64,000 nt of DNA from Sulfurimonas crateris (GCA_945883795.1 CAMCYC010000003.1:1-64000), one strand, 5' to 3'; counted from the first letter of the stretch, positions 32,756-43,231 are shown. Translations and numbers: made by a program. Notes: generated by a model not told the origin, from the sequence alone.

Positions 32756-33367
32756 CTATAATCCTATAAAATTTTCTAGTATTTTTAAGCCATTGTTATG
32801 ACTTTTTTCTGGATGTGGTTGAATGCCAAGAATATTATCATGTGCAATCGCAGATGTAAATTGATATCCATAGTTTGTAGTCGCTATACTATTTTCTTGA
32901 TTAGTACAATTTACATGATAAGTGTGTACAAAATAAAGATATGGCTCTTGAGTAATTCCATTAAAAAGGGGGTGATTCTTTATAAACATTTTATTCCAGC
33001 CCATGTGAGGAATCTTTAGCGGTTCACTAAATTTTGTTGCATCAAATTTTGTAACAGTTCCTTTGATAATGCCCAAACCCTCATGGAATCCAAACTCTTC
33101 ACTACTTTCAAATAAAAGTTGCATTCCAAGACATATTCCAAACATATATTTACCGCTTAAAGCATATTCTCTCAGTGATTCTATCATCTTTCTTTCTTGT
33201 AAATGCTCCATAGCATCAGCAAATGCACCAACTCCTGGAAGTACAAGCTTGTCATAATTCTTAAATTTTTCAGGATCACTCTCAACGACTGTTTCTTGTC
33301 CAAGTTTAGCAAATGCATTTTGCACACTTGCCAAATTTCCCATGTTATAATCAACTATTGCAATCAT
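32756..33367 (-). CDS. hisH: Imidazole glycerol phosphate synthase subunit HisH
   Basis: [40 protein letters not shown]. Confidence 0.96.
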   Translation of the reverse strand: MIAIVDYNMGNLASVQNAFAKLGQETVVESDPEKFKNYDKLVLPGVGAFADAMEHLQERKMIESLREYALSGKYMFGICLGMQLLFESSEEFGFHEGLGIIKGTVTKFDATKFSEPLKIPHMGWNKMFIKNHPLFNGITQEPYLYFVHTYHVNCTNQENSIATTNYGYQFTSAIAHDNILGIQPHPEKSHNNGLKILENFIGL

Positions 33368-34269
33368 TCTTCAATCTTTAACTTTGTAAATCTGATATAA
33401 ATAGCTAAACTGATGATGAGTAATCCAACCCCAGCAACTATATACATAGCATATATTAATTTATCAGGGTCGGTAATTGCAAATTTAAAAACAAGCATCA
33501 AGGCTTCGATAGATAAGGCGATAATAATTGAACCTAAAAATTTCACCATGGTTTTATGTGGACCTGCAATATTATTATTTTTATTCCAGCCTAGCATCTC
33601 CTCTTCTATAAGTGTTTTTGATAAGTCAAAAATAGCAAGTGCAAGTGTAAGTAAAATAGTTGCTTCAAAAACATATTTAATCTCAAAATGGTCAGGTGTA
33701 ATGTCATGAAGAAAGAAACTTTGAGCACCTTTTAAAAATAAGAGAAGTGCAATTGCCATAAGAGCAATTGCAAACATAGCGTAAGATGCTTTAAAAAAAT
33801 ATGTAAAAAAGAGTTCCCCAATATCTAAATGTGATATTTTAATCACTTCTTCAAGAGGCATATCTAAACATGCAATAAATTTCAAGTCATCATTTTGGTC
33901 ATAAATAGGTTTGGAAACCGTGATAAAAAGTCCACCTTGTGCGGAAGGTTGTGGGTCTGAAATATCACATTGAGCATTTCGGATAGAGCGATAATAACAT
34001 TCTTGCTCACTTTTATCTTTTCCAATATCATCAGTTTGTTCTAGTGATGTGTAAGTAGGTGTGATTTGTGTACCATTTTGGTCAAGCACATAGACACTCT
34101 CACAATTATGTATAGAAGACTTTATTTTGAGTAAAGTATTTATAATTTTCTCTTTAGAGGGAGTTTCTAATTTATTTGGCATATTTTTATCAAACAATCT
34201 GCAAAAATAACTTTTTGCTTTATTGCGACTCTCTAAAAACTGTTTCATTTCCGATTTTGACATACCCAT
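33364..34269 (-). CDS. PDC/Cache sensor domain membrane protein without recognisable output domain
   Basis: Cache-like region (VYVLDQNGTQITPTY...GGLFITVSKPIYDQNDDLKFIACLDMPLEEV) followed by several TM helices. Confidence 0.7.
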   Translation of the reverse strand: MGMSKSEMKQFLESRNKAKSYFCRLFDKNMPNKLETPSKEKIINTLLKIKSSIHNCESVYVLDQNGTQITPTYTSLEQTDDIGKDKSEQECYYRSIRNAQCDISDPQPSAQGGLFITVSKPIYDQNDDLKFIACLDMPLEEVIKISHLDIGELFFTYFFKASYAMFAIALMAIALLLFLKGAQSFFLHDITPDHFEIKYVFEATILLTLALAIFDLSKTLIEEEMLGWNKNNNIAGPHKTMVKFLGSIIIALSIEALMLVFKFAITDPDKLIYAMYIVAGVGLLIISLAIYIRFTKLKIEE

Positions 34270-34343
34270 GGTCCTTTGTTTTTATTACATTTTTGTGGAT
34301 TATAGCACATCAAGATTAATTTTGATTCAAGAGTTTGGATATA

Positions 34344-35363
34344 ATGCTCACAATGGAAAATAGAAGTAAAAATTATACACGCATTGCGATTGTAAGACTC
34401 TCTGCTCTTGGTGATATTGTCAATAGTGCTGTGATGCTACAGTTTATTCATGCAAAATTTCCCAATGTAAAATTAGAGTGGATAACTGAAAAAGTGTTTG
34501 CACCTTTACTACAAAATCATCCTTTGATAAATGCAGTTCACACGGTTAATCTTAAAAGACTCAAAAAAGAAAGAAGTTTTGTACTTTTAAAACAAACTAT
34601 TTCACAACTTCGTTCTTTAGGGACATTTGATATTATCATTGATATGCAAGGACTTTTGAAATCTGCTGTTGTTGCAAGGCTTATTGGTAAAAATATTCAT
34701 GGATATGATAAAAAATCTGCTCGAGAATCTTTGGCATCATTTTTTTACAAAACAACTTCAACGATTGCTTATAAAGAAAATATTATAAAAAGAAACCTTT
34801 TTTTGGTTTCAGATGCACTTGGATTTGAAATTACTGATAGAATGATTTTAGATAAAAAGCCAATTTTTCCTTTTGTTACTTATAAAAATTTGTCAAAAGA
34901 TAAAAAAAATATAGCTTTTGTTATTGGAGCTTCATGGCAATCAAAAAAATATCCAAAAGAGTTAGTAGCAGAACTTTGTAATCAACTTGAACAAAACTGT
35001 ATTATTGTTTGGGGAGATGAGGTTGAACGAGAAGAGGGTTTATGGATTTGTGCCAACTCTACTTATGCACAATTAGCTCCAAAATGTTCTCTTAGTGAGC
35101 TTATAACTCTTATCTCTAGTGTAGATTTGATGATTGGAAATGATACTGGACCCACGCACATGGCATGGGCGCAAAATATTCCATCTATTACACTTTTTGG
35201 TCCAACTACTACAAGAATGATTTACGAAACTCCCATAAATATTGGAATAAAATCACCTTCACATGTGGATATTCTCAAAATTGATAAAAATGATTTTTCT
35301 ATTCAAGAGATAAAAGTGCAAGAGATACTAAAAAGAGCAGAGGAATTACTTTATGGGGTTTAA
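34344..35363 (+). CDS. waaC: Lipopolysaccharide heptosyltransferase I
   Basis: IAIVRLSALGDIVNSAVMLQFI and SSVDLMIGNDTGPTHMAWA motifs; exact start among 34335/34344/34353 uncertain. Confidence 0.88.
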   Translation: MLTMENRSKNYTRIAIVRLSALGDIVNSAVMLQFIHAKFPNVKLEWITEKVFAPLLQNHPLINAVHTVNLKRLKKERSFVLLKQTISQLRSLGTFDIIIDMQGLLKSAVVARLIGKNIHGYDKKSARESLASFFYKTTSTIAYKENIIKRNLFLVSDALGFEITDRMILDKKPIFPFVTYKNLSKDKKNIAFVIGASWQSKKYPKELVAELCNQLEQNCIIVWGDEVEREEGLWICANSTYAQLAPKCSLSELITLISSVDLMIGNDTGPTHMAWAQNIPSITLFGPTTTRMIYETPINIGIKSPSHVDILKIDKNDFSIQEIKVQEILKRAEELLYGV

Positions 35364-36240
35364 ACTTTTTTTACTTTTTGAGAAATTTTTGATGATTTTG
35401 CCAAAGAGTTTGAGAAAAAAGTTTTTCTTTAGTATTGCATCTCTTGCTTATTTTGTTTCTAAAAAACATAGAACTATTGTAAAGCAAAATTTAGATTTTG
35501 CTTTTGATGGTAAATTAGATGCAAAAGAAAAAAAGGATATTACTCAATACGCTTTTAAAAATCTTGCACTCAATTTTTTTCACGCATTAGAGCTTCGTCA
35601 CATGACACAACAAGAGCTACAAAAAAGAGTTACCATTAAAAATATTGAAGCAGTCCAAAGAGTTCATGCAGAGGGTAGGGCAGTTGTGTATATCGCTTCT
35701 CATTATAGTTCGTGGGAATTTGGGACTGCTTCTGTTGGGGCTTTTATTGAACCAATTATTGCAGTATATAAAAAGATGAAAAATCAAGCTTATGAAGATT
35801 GGCTTTTAGAAGCTAGAGATAAATTTGGAAATATCTCCATGGAAAAAACAAATGTTGTCAAACCTCTTATAAGAAACCTTAAAAAAGGGATAGCGTGTGG
35901 TATTCTTATTGATACAAATATTAATCCAAAAGAGGGATTGATAGTCGAATTTATGGGAAAAAGTATCCGTCAAACATATACACCAGCATATTTGGCAAGA
36001 AAATTGAATGTAGCGATTATCCCTGTAAGTATTCAAACTGATGATGAGGAAAATTTTATTTTGAGTATTTTTGATGAAATTCCTGTAGAAAAAACTCAAA
36101 ATGAGTCAGAAGATATTCAAAAAGCTACGCAACTTCAAGCAGATTGGCTGACAAAACTGATAACAGATGAGCCAAAATTTTGGTTTTGGCTTCATAGAAG
36201 ATGGAAAAATGACCATCCTGAAATATATAAAAACACTTAA
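35353..36240 (+). CDS. Lipid A biosynthesis acyltransferase (HtrB/LpxL family)
   Basis: IASHYSSWEFG (HX4-type active site), RRWKNDHPE C-terminus; overlaps waaC. Confidence 0.88.
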   Translation: MGFKLFLLFEKFLMILPKSLRKKFFFSIASLAYFVSKKHRTIVKQNLDFAFDGKLDAKEKKDITQYAFKNLALNFFHALELRHMTQQELQKRVTIKNIEAVQRVHAEGRAVVYIASHYSSWEFGTASVGAFIEPIIAVYKKMKNQAYEDWLLEARDKFGNISMEKTNVVKPLIRNLKKGIACGILIDTNINPKEGLIVEFMGKSIRQTYTPAYLARKLNVAIIPVSIQTDDEENFILSIFDEIPVEKTQNESEDIQKATQLQADWLTKLITDEPKFWFWLHRRWKNDHPEIYKNT

Positions 36241-37277
36241 TTTAAAAGCTCTTTTGTTCTCGCTTCAAAGAGTTTAAGAATAGTTAAGAAAAATGCAGTA
36301 ATTGCAGGTCCTAAAATCATCCCCCAAAATCCAAAAGTTGATAATCCAGCGATAATAGAGAAGAAAATAACAAGTTCATTCATTCTTCCATCTTCATCTT
36401 TTAAAACTCTGGAATTTATCTCTTTAATAATAAGTGGTTTTAAAAATGTATCTGCGATTATGGAAATTGCAATAACAGAATAGATTACAATAAAAATTGC
36501 ATTTTTGTCATGTCCTAAAGAAAATTCATAAAGCATAAATGGTAACCACATTACAACACCGCCAATAAGTGGTATTAAAGACGCAAAACTATACATGATT
36601 CCAAATAATATTCCATTGTAGCCCATAAAAGATATTGCTACACCAAATAAAATTCCTTGAAACATAGCGTTGACTAAAATGGAATAAAAAACAATACTCA
36701 TGACAGATGAAAGTTCTTTGATTAAAATAGTGGTTTCATTGACTGACATTTGTACAACTCTTTTAAAAAAACCAATTACATGCACCCCATTATATTGTGC
36801 AAAAAAGTAAAAGATAATGACTAAAAAAGCATTCTTTAAAAATTCTGCACTAAATGTTCCCACTTTTGCTGCTATTTGTAGTGCATTTGAAGTAAGTGCA
36901 TTAATATCTACTTCTTTAACTGCATCCATAGCATATGGTTTTAAGAACAATAAATACTCAGGTGGATTTGCTACAAAAGCTTTGATGTAAATTGTTACTT
37001 TTAAAAAAAATTCTGGCTCAAGATGGTTGAGTTTGACTGTTAAAGCTGCCAAAAAATAACCAAGAGGTGCAAAAAAGAGGAGTGATAAAAAAACTGTTGA
37101 TATAAGTGCTGCTATAAGTTTTGAACGAAACATATTTTCAACTAAATCTTGAAAATTTGATGTAGAAATAGCTAAAAGAACAGCAATAGTAATAACAAGT
37201 AAAAAAGGGGCATATAAAAAATACATCCCATAAAGGGAAACAGCAAACAGTATCCCTACAACATATTGTGGTTTCAT
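36237..37277 (-). CDS. AI-2E family transporter (PerM-like)
   Basis: 8-TM type protein with [15 protein letters not shown] and [14 protein letters not shown] motifs. Confidence 0.85.
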   Translation of the reverse strand: MKPQYVVGILFAVSLYGMYFLYAPFLLVITIAVLLAISTSNFQDLVENMFRSKLIAALISTVFLSLLFFAPLGYFLAALTVKLNHLEPEFFLKVTIYIKAFVANPPEYLLFLKPYAMDAVKEVDINALTSNALQIAAKVGTFSAEFLKNAFLVIIFYFFAQYNGVHVIGFFKRVVQMSVNETTILIKELSSVMSIVFYSILVNAMFQGILFGVAISFMGYNGILFGIMYSFASLIPLIGGVVMWLPFMLYEFSLGHDKNAIFIVIYSVIAISIIADTFLKPLIIKEINSRVLKDEDGRMNELVIFFSIIAGLSTFGFWGMILGPAITAFFLTILKLFEARTKELLN

Positions 37278-38290
37278 GAAAAAAGACTTCCTTTTTCTTC
37301 TGGAGATTGTATGTTTAAAACTTCGTAGGTTGCAGTCGTTGCTTTTCTCCCTTTGGCAGTTCGTTCCAAATAACCATTTGCAATGAGATAAGGTTCTAAC
37401 ACATCTTCAACGGTGCCTTCATCTTCACTTAGTGCTGCTGCAATTGTACTGAGTCCCATCGCTTTTCCTTTTGCATTGACTAAAAGTTGTAAAAGTCGTA
37501 AGTCCATTTCATCAAATCCATGGGAGTTAATACCAAGTTCATTGAGTGCATACTGTGTTCTTGCATGGTCAATAAAATGTTCAGACGCTACATCTGCAAA
37601 ATCTCTTACACGGCGTAAAAGACGGAGTGCAATACGGGGAGTTCCTCGACTTCTTTTTGCTATTTCTAAACACGCTTCATGGATTATCTCTTTTTTAAGT
37701 TTTTTTGAAGCTTGAGAGATAATTTGCGATAACTCTTCAAAGGAGTAAAACTGCATCCGAAAGCTCATCCCAAATCTATCACGAAGTGGATTTGAGAGCA
37801 TTCCCGCACGAGTGGTTGCACCGATAAGTGTAAAACGGGGAAGGTCGATTTTTACAGTTTGAGCAGCTGGTCCACTTCCTATGATAATATCAATTCTAAA
37901 ATCTTCCATGGATGAGTAAAGTATCTCCTCAACTGCAGGTGAGAGTCGGTGAATTTCATCAATAAATAAAATATCTCCCTCTTCTAGATTGGTAAGAAGT
38001 GCTGCTAAATCGCCACTTTTTTCTATCATGGGTGCTGTTGTAATTTTGATATTGGCATTCATTTCACTTGCAATAATAAGTGCAAGTGTCGTTTTTCCAA
38101 GTCCTGGAGGTCCAAAAAATAAAACATGGTCAAGTGCTTCAGCTCGTTTTTTACTGGCTTGTATAAATACTCCAAGATTTTTTTTAATTTGTTCTTGACC
38201 TATGTATTCATTCCATGCACTCGGACGCAATGAAGTTTCAGCCACTGCTTCATCCATATCAAACTTTTCTATTTCTACTATTCTTTGCAT
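37274..38290 (-). CDS. ruvB: Holliday junction branch migration DNA helicase RuvB
   Basis: [48 protein letters not shown]. Confidence 0.97.
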   Translation of the reverse strand: MQRIVEIEKFDMDEAVAETSLRPSAWNEYIGQEQIKKNLGVFIQASKKRAEALDHVLFFGPPGLGKTTLALIIASEMNANIKITTAPMIEKSGDLAALLTNLEEGDILFIDEIHRLSPAVEEILYSSMEDFRIDIIIGSGPAAQTVKIDLPRFTLIGATTRAGMLSNPLRDRFGMSFRMQFYSFEELSQIISQASKKLKKEIIHEACLEIAKRSRGTPRIALRLLRRVRDFADVASEHFIDHARTQYALNELGINSHGFDEMDLRLLQLLVNAKGKAMGLSTIAAALSEDEGTVEDVLEPYLIANGYLERTAKGRKATTATYEVLNIQSPEEKGSLFS

Positions 38291-38302
38291 ATTTCTACCA
38301 TT

Positions 38303-39094
38303 TTAATATGTGTGAATTTCTTGAGGAAATTCTCTTGTTGCAACTTCGTTTGAATATTCTTTGATGGCATTTTTAACTAAGGATGCACCATTGATATATT
38401 TTTTTACAAATTTTGGTGTAAAAGCTTCAAAAAGTCCTAACATGTCTGAAAAAACAAGCACTTGCCCATCGACACCAGCTCCAGCTCCTATTCCAATAAC
38501 AGGGATATTTACAGAGTTTGCTATTTGTGTTGCCACTTCAGCTTTTACACCTTCAATTACCATGCAAAACGCACCTGCTTCTTCAATTGCTTTTGCATCT
38601 TTTAAAAGTTGGATTTGTTCTTGCTCATTTTTCCCTTTGACTTTATAGCCACCTTCACTACGAACAGATTGAGGTAATAAACCAATATGACCGCAAACTG
38701 CAATCCCATTTGAGCATAAATGTTTAACAATTTCTGCTTTTTCTTTGCCACCCTCTATTTTGATGCAATCAGCAGGTGTTTCTTGAAAAACTTGAATAGC
38801 ATTTGTGAGTGCTTTATCTTTGTCTGTATAAGTTCCAAACGGCATATCACAAATAACAAAAGTATTTTTTGCACCCATGCAAACGGCATTTGTATGGTAT
38901 ATCATCTGTTCTAGCGTAGCACTAAGGGTATCACTTTTTCCAGCAAAGCTCATATTTAAGCTATCGCCTACCAAGATAATGTCACAGTTTCCAGCAAATA
39001 AGGAGGAAAATAGAGCATCATAAGCAGTAATCATGACAAGAGGTCGTACGCCTTTTGACTTTTTAATAGAAGATATTGTCATTTTTGTAGTCAT
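38303..39094 (-). CDS. panB: 3-methyl-2-oxobutanoate hydroxymethyltransferase
   Basis: ITAYDALFSSLF, LVGDSLNM, VCGHIGLLPQSV, GIGAGAGVDGQVLV. Confidence 0.96.
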   Translation of the reverse strand: MTTKMTISSIKKSKGVRPLVMITAYDALFSSLFAGNCDIILVGDSLNMSFAGKSDTLSATLEQMIYHTNAVCMGAKNTFVICDMPFGTYTDKDKALTNAIQVFQETPADCIKIEGGKEKAEIVKHLCSNGIAVCGHIGLLPQSVRSEGGYKVKGKNEQEQIQLLKDAKAIEEAGAFCMVIEGVKAEVATQIANSVNIPVIGIGAGAGVDGQVLVFSDMLGLFEAFTPKFVKKYINGASLVKNAIKEYSNEVATREFPQEIHTY

Positions 39095-39175
39095 TGTAAA
39101 ACTCTTTTAATTAATTTGTGTAGGGGATTTTAACTAAAAATTGCTATAATTTAGACGAGATAGGAGATTTATTGC

Positions 39176-39577
39176 ATGGGAATAAAGAGTGAATTGGAGG
39201 CTGGTTTTGATTTTGAAATTGTGGATGAATTTGTAGACCATTTTTCATTAATGGTTGAAAGTATGGAAGTTTTAATACTTGATTTGTCTAAACCTGACAT
39301 GTATCATAGGAGTGTTAATGAACTTTTCCGTGTTTTTCATAATATAAAATCAGCTTCTGGATATTTAAACCTTACATCTATGTTTCGATTAGCTTCTCTT
39401 GTGGAAGATGAACTTGAAGTTCTTCGAAATATGGATAAACCAATCAATGAAGAAACTATTACTTGGCTTTTTGCAATAAGTGACATGTTCGCTCAATGGC
39501 AAGAAGATTTTCGCTTAGACAACAACTTAAGTAAAGTGAAATATTCTTTACTAAAAATACCTGACTTGGAAAAATAA
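39176..39577 (+). CDS. Stand-alone histidine phosphotransfer (Hpt) domain protein
   Basis: FRVFHNIKSASGYLNL matches Hpt FRxxHxxKxxxxxxG pattern; no other domain. Confidence 0.75.
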   Translation: MGIKSELEAGFDFEIVDEFVDHFSLMVESMEVLILDLSKPDMYHRSVNELFRVFHNIKSASGYLNLTSMFRLASLVEDELEVLRNMDKPINEETITWLFAISDMFAQWQEDFRLDNNLSKVKYSLLKIPDLEK

Positions 39578-40318
39578 TTGAAAAATTTAGTAGCATATAT
39601 AACAACTGGTTTTCCAGAAAAATCTTTTACAATTGATTTAGCTTTAGCACTTGGAGAAAATGGTGTGGACACACTTGAACTTGGAATCCCTTTTTCGGAC
39701 CCTGTTGCAGATGGTCCTTTGATAGAAAAAGCAAATCATGAAGCACTTTTGCTTGGATTTAAATTTAAAGACCTTTTGGAAATTTCAAAAGCGGTTGCTC
39801 CAAAAGTAGATACGCTTTGGATGGGTTATTTTAATAGTTTTTATCAACAAAAATTAGATAAACTGATTCCTTTAGCAAAAGAATTAGCTGTAAAAGGGTT
39901 TATCATACCCGATTTACCTTATGAAGAAACTCTTGCTTATAAAGATTTATTTCAGACAAATAATATCTCTAATATTAGTTTTGTAGCTCCAACAGATTCT
40001 GCAGAGCGGATAAAAACAATAGTTACAGATGCACAAAAATTTATCTACATGGTGGCATATACAGGGATAACAGGCTCTGGTGTGAGTGAAGATTTACAAC
40101 CTTTTTTAACTTCCATCAAAGAATATACACAAACTCCAGTGTATGTTGGTTTTGGTGTGAATCAAAAAACTGCTAAAGAGAAAGTGAAAGGTGCTGATGG
40201 TGTGATTGTTGGAAGTGCTTTTGTCGATATTCTTCTTAAAGAGACGCTTAGTTATAACCAAAAAATTGTAGAATGCAGTGCATTAGCAAAAATTTTAAAG
40301 ACTGAGATAAACTCTTAA
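39578..40318 (+). CDS. trpA: Tryptophan synthase alpha chain (TTG start)
   Basis: LELGIPFSDPVADGPLIEKAN, YMVAYTGITGSG, VGFGVNQ; TTG directly follows the TAA of the Hpt gene. Confidence 0.95.
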   Translation: MKNLVAYITTGFPEKSFTIDLALALGENGVDTLELGIPFSDPVADGPLIEKANHEALLLGFKFKDLLEISKAVAPKVDTLWMGYFNSFYQQKLDKLIPLAKELAVKGFIIPDLPYEETLAYKDLFQTNNISNISFVAPTDSAERIKTIVTDAQKFIYMVAYTGITGSGVSEDLQPFLTSIKEYTQTPVYVGFGVNQKTAKEKVKGADGVIVGSAFVDILLKETLSYNQKIVECSALAKILKTEINS

Positions 40319-40322
40319 TTTC

Positions 40323-40520
40323 ATGAAAATAGAAACACAATATAGCTATGAAAAAAAATGGACACTCACTTCTGAAATAGATATTTTAAGAATCATTCAA
40401 GAGGAACTTGGAGAAACCGATACAAAAGGGGTTCTTGCATATATAAAAGAGAGTATTGCAAATAAAAAAGTTATGAGTGTTGGAAGTTGTAGGTTTAGAG
40501 TACAACTTCCTCAAAATTAA
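40323..40520 (+). CDS. Small hypothetical protein (65 aa)
   Basis: Coding-like composition, tightly after trpA; no family recognised. Confidence 0.5.
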   Translation: MKIETQYSYEKKWTLTSEIDILRIIQEELGETDTKGVLAYIKESIANKKVMSVGSCRFRVQLPQN

Positions 40521-40618
40521 CGCTATTTTTTTCAAATCCAAATCTCTTTGAAAACTTCATGAAATCTTCATAAATCTATTTTATAATTTTTTCATATTTT
40601 AAAATTTGGAGTTTTATT

Positions 40619-42919
40619 ATGAAAAAGTTACTTTTACTGTTTTTCTTTCTGTTCTCTGCATTTGCAGGGACAATAAACTTTCAACAGGGGTGGAATTTTG
40701 TAGGGTTTAATAACAATATGAATTTTTCAACTGATGCTGTGTTTTCGGATATATCAAAAGTTAAATTGATATGGAAATATGTCAATGACCCAAAACTGCC
40801 AACTGTTGGATGGCAGGTGTATTCAGCTGATGCTAATATCCAAAATTTTGTGAATTCCAAAGGTTTGTATTCATTTAATACTTTGTTGTCTTATGAGGGT
40901 GCTTGGGTTTATGCTAATAAATCTTTTAGCTATAGCGTGTCAGATTCTACTGATTTAAACAGTGATATACCAGTGTATCGTGGTTGGAATCTTTTATCTG
41001 CTGTCAATAATAGTTCGATAGCCATGGATGAGAATATCTTTACACAAACCAAACAAATCTGGGTATATAGAAACTCTCAATGGTTTTTAAAAATAAATGG
41101 TGCAGATACGCCATCCATTTATGGCACATTAAGCACTATTAATCCTTATGAAGCTTTTTGGATATATTCTGAGAATGATATAGTTTCAAGTAGTTCATCA
41201 AGTAGCAATGCAACAACAAGTAGCAGTTCCACTTCTTCAACACAGAACCAGAGTAGCTCAAGTGAAGAGGAAGATGAAGATGAAAGTTCGAGTTCAAGTG
41301 TAACAACAACTTCAAGTAGTTCTTCAGGCATAAGTGTCATTCTTCCATCAAATAATAAATATACTCTTTTAGCATGGAATGATTTGGGAATGCATTGTAT
41401 GGATGGAAAAGATTTCTCCGTATTTTCCATTTTACCACCGTTTAATAACTTAAATGCACAACTTATTATAAAAGATGGAACAACGAATAAACATGTAGTT
41501 TCAGGTGTCACAATCACATATACTGCATCTGCGAGTTTAGATAATAAACTCAATACTACAAGCATGTTTGATAATACGAATAAGCCTAAAACGAATTTTT
41601 GGGATTTCGTAGGAAAACTTTTTAATACAACACTTTTAGATGATATAGGTTTAACTAATAATCCAACTCCAAGTTTACTCCCAAAACCATTGAGTTATAA
41701 TACGGCACATAATTGGTGGGAAGCAACAGGTATTCCGCTCACTCCATACAATGATGATGGAACAAAAAATTACTATCCAATGGTTGATGTAACTGCAAAA
41801 GATAGTAGTGGTACAATTTTGGCTTCTACAAAAGTGGTACTTCCTGTAAGTGATGAAATGGATTGTAAAGCATGTCACAGTTCGACAAGTAACTATACTT
41901 CAGCCAAACCATTAGCGGGTTGGGAAAATGATTCAGATGTAGAAAAAGATTTTAAATTTAATATCTTAAGATTACATGACCAAAAATATCCAAATGCAGT
42001 TTTGAACTATCAAACAGAGCTAAAAGCCATGGGATATAATAACTATGCAGATGGAGGACTTTACACAAGTGCAAAAAATGGAAATCCAATTTTATGTGCA
42101 ACATGCCATGCAAGTAATGCACTCTCTACGACAGGTGTTACAGGTGTAAAACCACTCACAGAATCACTTCACGCACTTCATTCAAATGTATTAGACCCAG
42201 TAGAAAATATAAAATTGGGTGATTCGACCAATAGAAGTTCATGTTATAGATGTCACCCAGGAGCTACAACGAAATGTCTTCGTGGAGCTATGGGAAAACA
42301 AAGCAATATTGAGTGTCAAAGTTGTCATGGAGATATGAATGCAGTGGGTAAACATGGAAGAGTAGGTTGGTTGGATGAACCAAATTGTCAAAGCTGTCAC
42401 CAAGAGGGACAAAGATACACAACTGCTGTCACAAATACAGTGACAGGAACTCTTAGAGCATCGCTTGATAACAGATTTGCAACAAATGTAAATACTCCAG
42501 CAACTGGAATTAGTATGTATAGATTTAGTACAGGACATGGAGATATGCAATGTTCAGCATGTCATGGTTCAACTCATGCAATCTATCCAAGTTCACACAC
42601 AGAAGATAATTTACAGAGTATAGCAGTTCAAGGTCATGAGGGAACAATTGCAGAATGTACTGCATGTCACACAACAACACCAACAACACTCACAGGTGGA
42701 CCACATGGGATGCATACAATAGGACAAGCATGGATAAGTTCTCATGAACATGCATCTAAAACTGGATGTACGGCTTGTCATGGAAGTGATTCTCGAGGAA
42801 CTGTATTATCAAAAACATTTAGTGCAAGAAATTTTAGTGTAGAACATAAAACAAAAACCTATACAGCAGGACAAATGGTCACTTGTTATGATTGTCATAA
42901 TGGACCTAAAGGAGATTAA
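40619..42919 (+). CDS. Secreted multiheme c-type cytochrome with Ser-rich linker
   Basis: Signal peptide; nine CXXCH motifs (CKACH, CATCH, CYRCH, CQSCH, CQSCH, CSACH, CTACH, CTACH, CYDCH); Ser/Glu/Asp linker; WNDLGMHCMD...SVFSILPPFN domain. Confidence 0.9.
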   Translation: MKKLLLLFFFLFSAFAGTINFQQGWNFVGFNNNMNFSTDAVFSDISKVKLIWKYVNDPKLPTVGWQVYSADANIQNFVNSKGLYSFNTLLSYEGAWVYANKSFSYSVSDSTDLNSDIPVYRGWNLLSAVNNSSIAMDENIFTQTKQIWVYRNSQWFLKINGADTPSIYGTLSTINPYEAFWIYSENDIVSSSSSSSNATTSSSSTSSTQNQSSSSEEEDEDESSSSSVTTTSSSSSGISVILPSNNKYTLLAWNDLGMHCMDGKDFSVFSILPPFNNLNAQLIIKDGTTNKHVVSGVTITYTASASLDNKLNTTSMFDNTNKPKTNFWDFVGKLFNTTLLDDIGLTNNPTPSLLPKPLSYNTAHNWWEATGIPLTPYNDDGTKNYYPMVDVTAKDSSGTILASTKVVLPVSDEMDCKACHSSTSNYTSAKPLAGWENDSDVEKDFKFNILRLHDQKYPNAVLNYQTELKAMGYNNYADGGLYTSAKNGNPILCATCHASNALSTTGVTGVKPLTESLHALHSNVLDPVENIKLGDSTNRSSCYRCHPGATTKCLRGAMGKQSNIECQSCHGDMNAVGKHGRVGWLDEPNCQSCHQEGQRYTTAVTNTVTGTLRASLDNRFATNVNTPATGISMYRFSTGHGDMQCSACHGSTHAIYPSSHTEDNLQSIAVQGHEGTIAECTACHTTTPTTLTGGPHGMHTIGQAWISSHEHASKTGCTACHGSDSRGTVLSKTFSARNFSVEHKTKTYTAGQMVTCYDCHNGPKGD
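41186..41330 (+). repeat. Low-complexity Ser/Thr/Glu-rich linker coding tract
   Basis: Encodes SSSSSSSNATTSSSSTSSTQNQSSSSEEEDEDESSSSSVTTTSSSSS. Confidence 0.8.
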
Positions 42920-43117
42920 TTCATTCTTAATAATAGAAGAAGTTTTTTTCTGTACCCAGAATTTATTCTGGGATACTCCTTGAGGGTCAATGTTTTTTTG
43001 ATTTCACTTTATTTTACACAGTTTTTTTTCTTATTTGAAGCATTTAATAGGGTTTCATCGAATTTATTTAAAAAAATAGAGTAAAAATGATTAATCAAAG
43101 CTAAATAAAAGCTTTCG

Positions 43118-43128
43118 TTATATATACT
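43118..43128 (+). promoter_or_regulatory. Candidate -10 region of tRNA promoter
   Basis: TTATATATACT about 20 nt upstream of tRNA-Met; no clear -35, as is common in Campylobacterota. Confidence 0.35.
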
Positions 43129-43145
43129 TCCGTCCTATAAAAAAT

Positions 43146-43222
43146 GTCAGGGTAGCTCAGCTGGTTAGAGCACTGGTCTCATAAGCCGGGGGTCGGGGGT
43201 TCGAGTCCCCCCTCTGACACCA
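43146..43222 (+). tRNA. tRNA-Met (anticodon CAT)
   Basis: Cloverleaf by eye: GTCAGGG/CTCTGAC acceptor, CTGGT CTCATAA GCCGG anticodon arm, GGGGG TTCGAGT CCCCC T arm, ACCA end; a CAU tRNA could alternatively be tRNA-Ile2. Confidence 0.93.
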
Positions 43223-43231
43223 TTTTTATAT

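Noticed and set aside
41186-41330. Ser-rich tract as a phase-variable DNA repeat
   Set aside because: Codons are mixed (TCA, AGT, AGC, TCG) with no long uniform repeat unit, so slippage is not strongly suggested.
41146-41565. Leu/Glu-rich antisense ORF across the Ser-rich linker
   Set aside because: Mirror translation of a low-complexity Ser tract; not a plausible gene.
42955-42972. CCCAGAA/TTCTGGG hairpin after the multiheme cytochrome
   Set aside because: Good 7-bp stem but no U-tract after it; cannot be called a rho-independent terminator with confidence.
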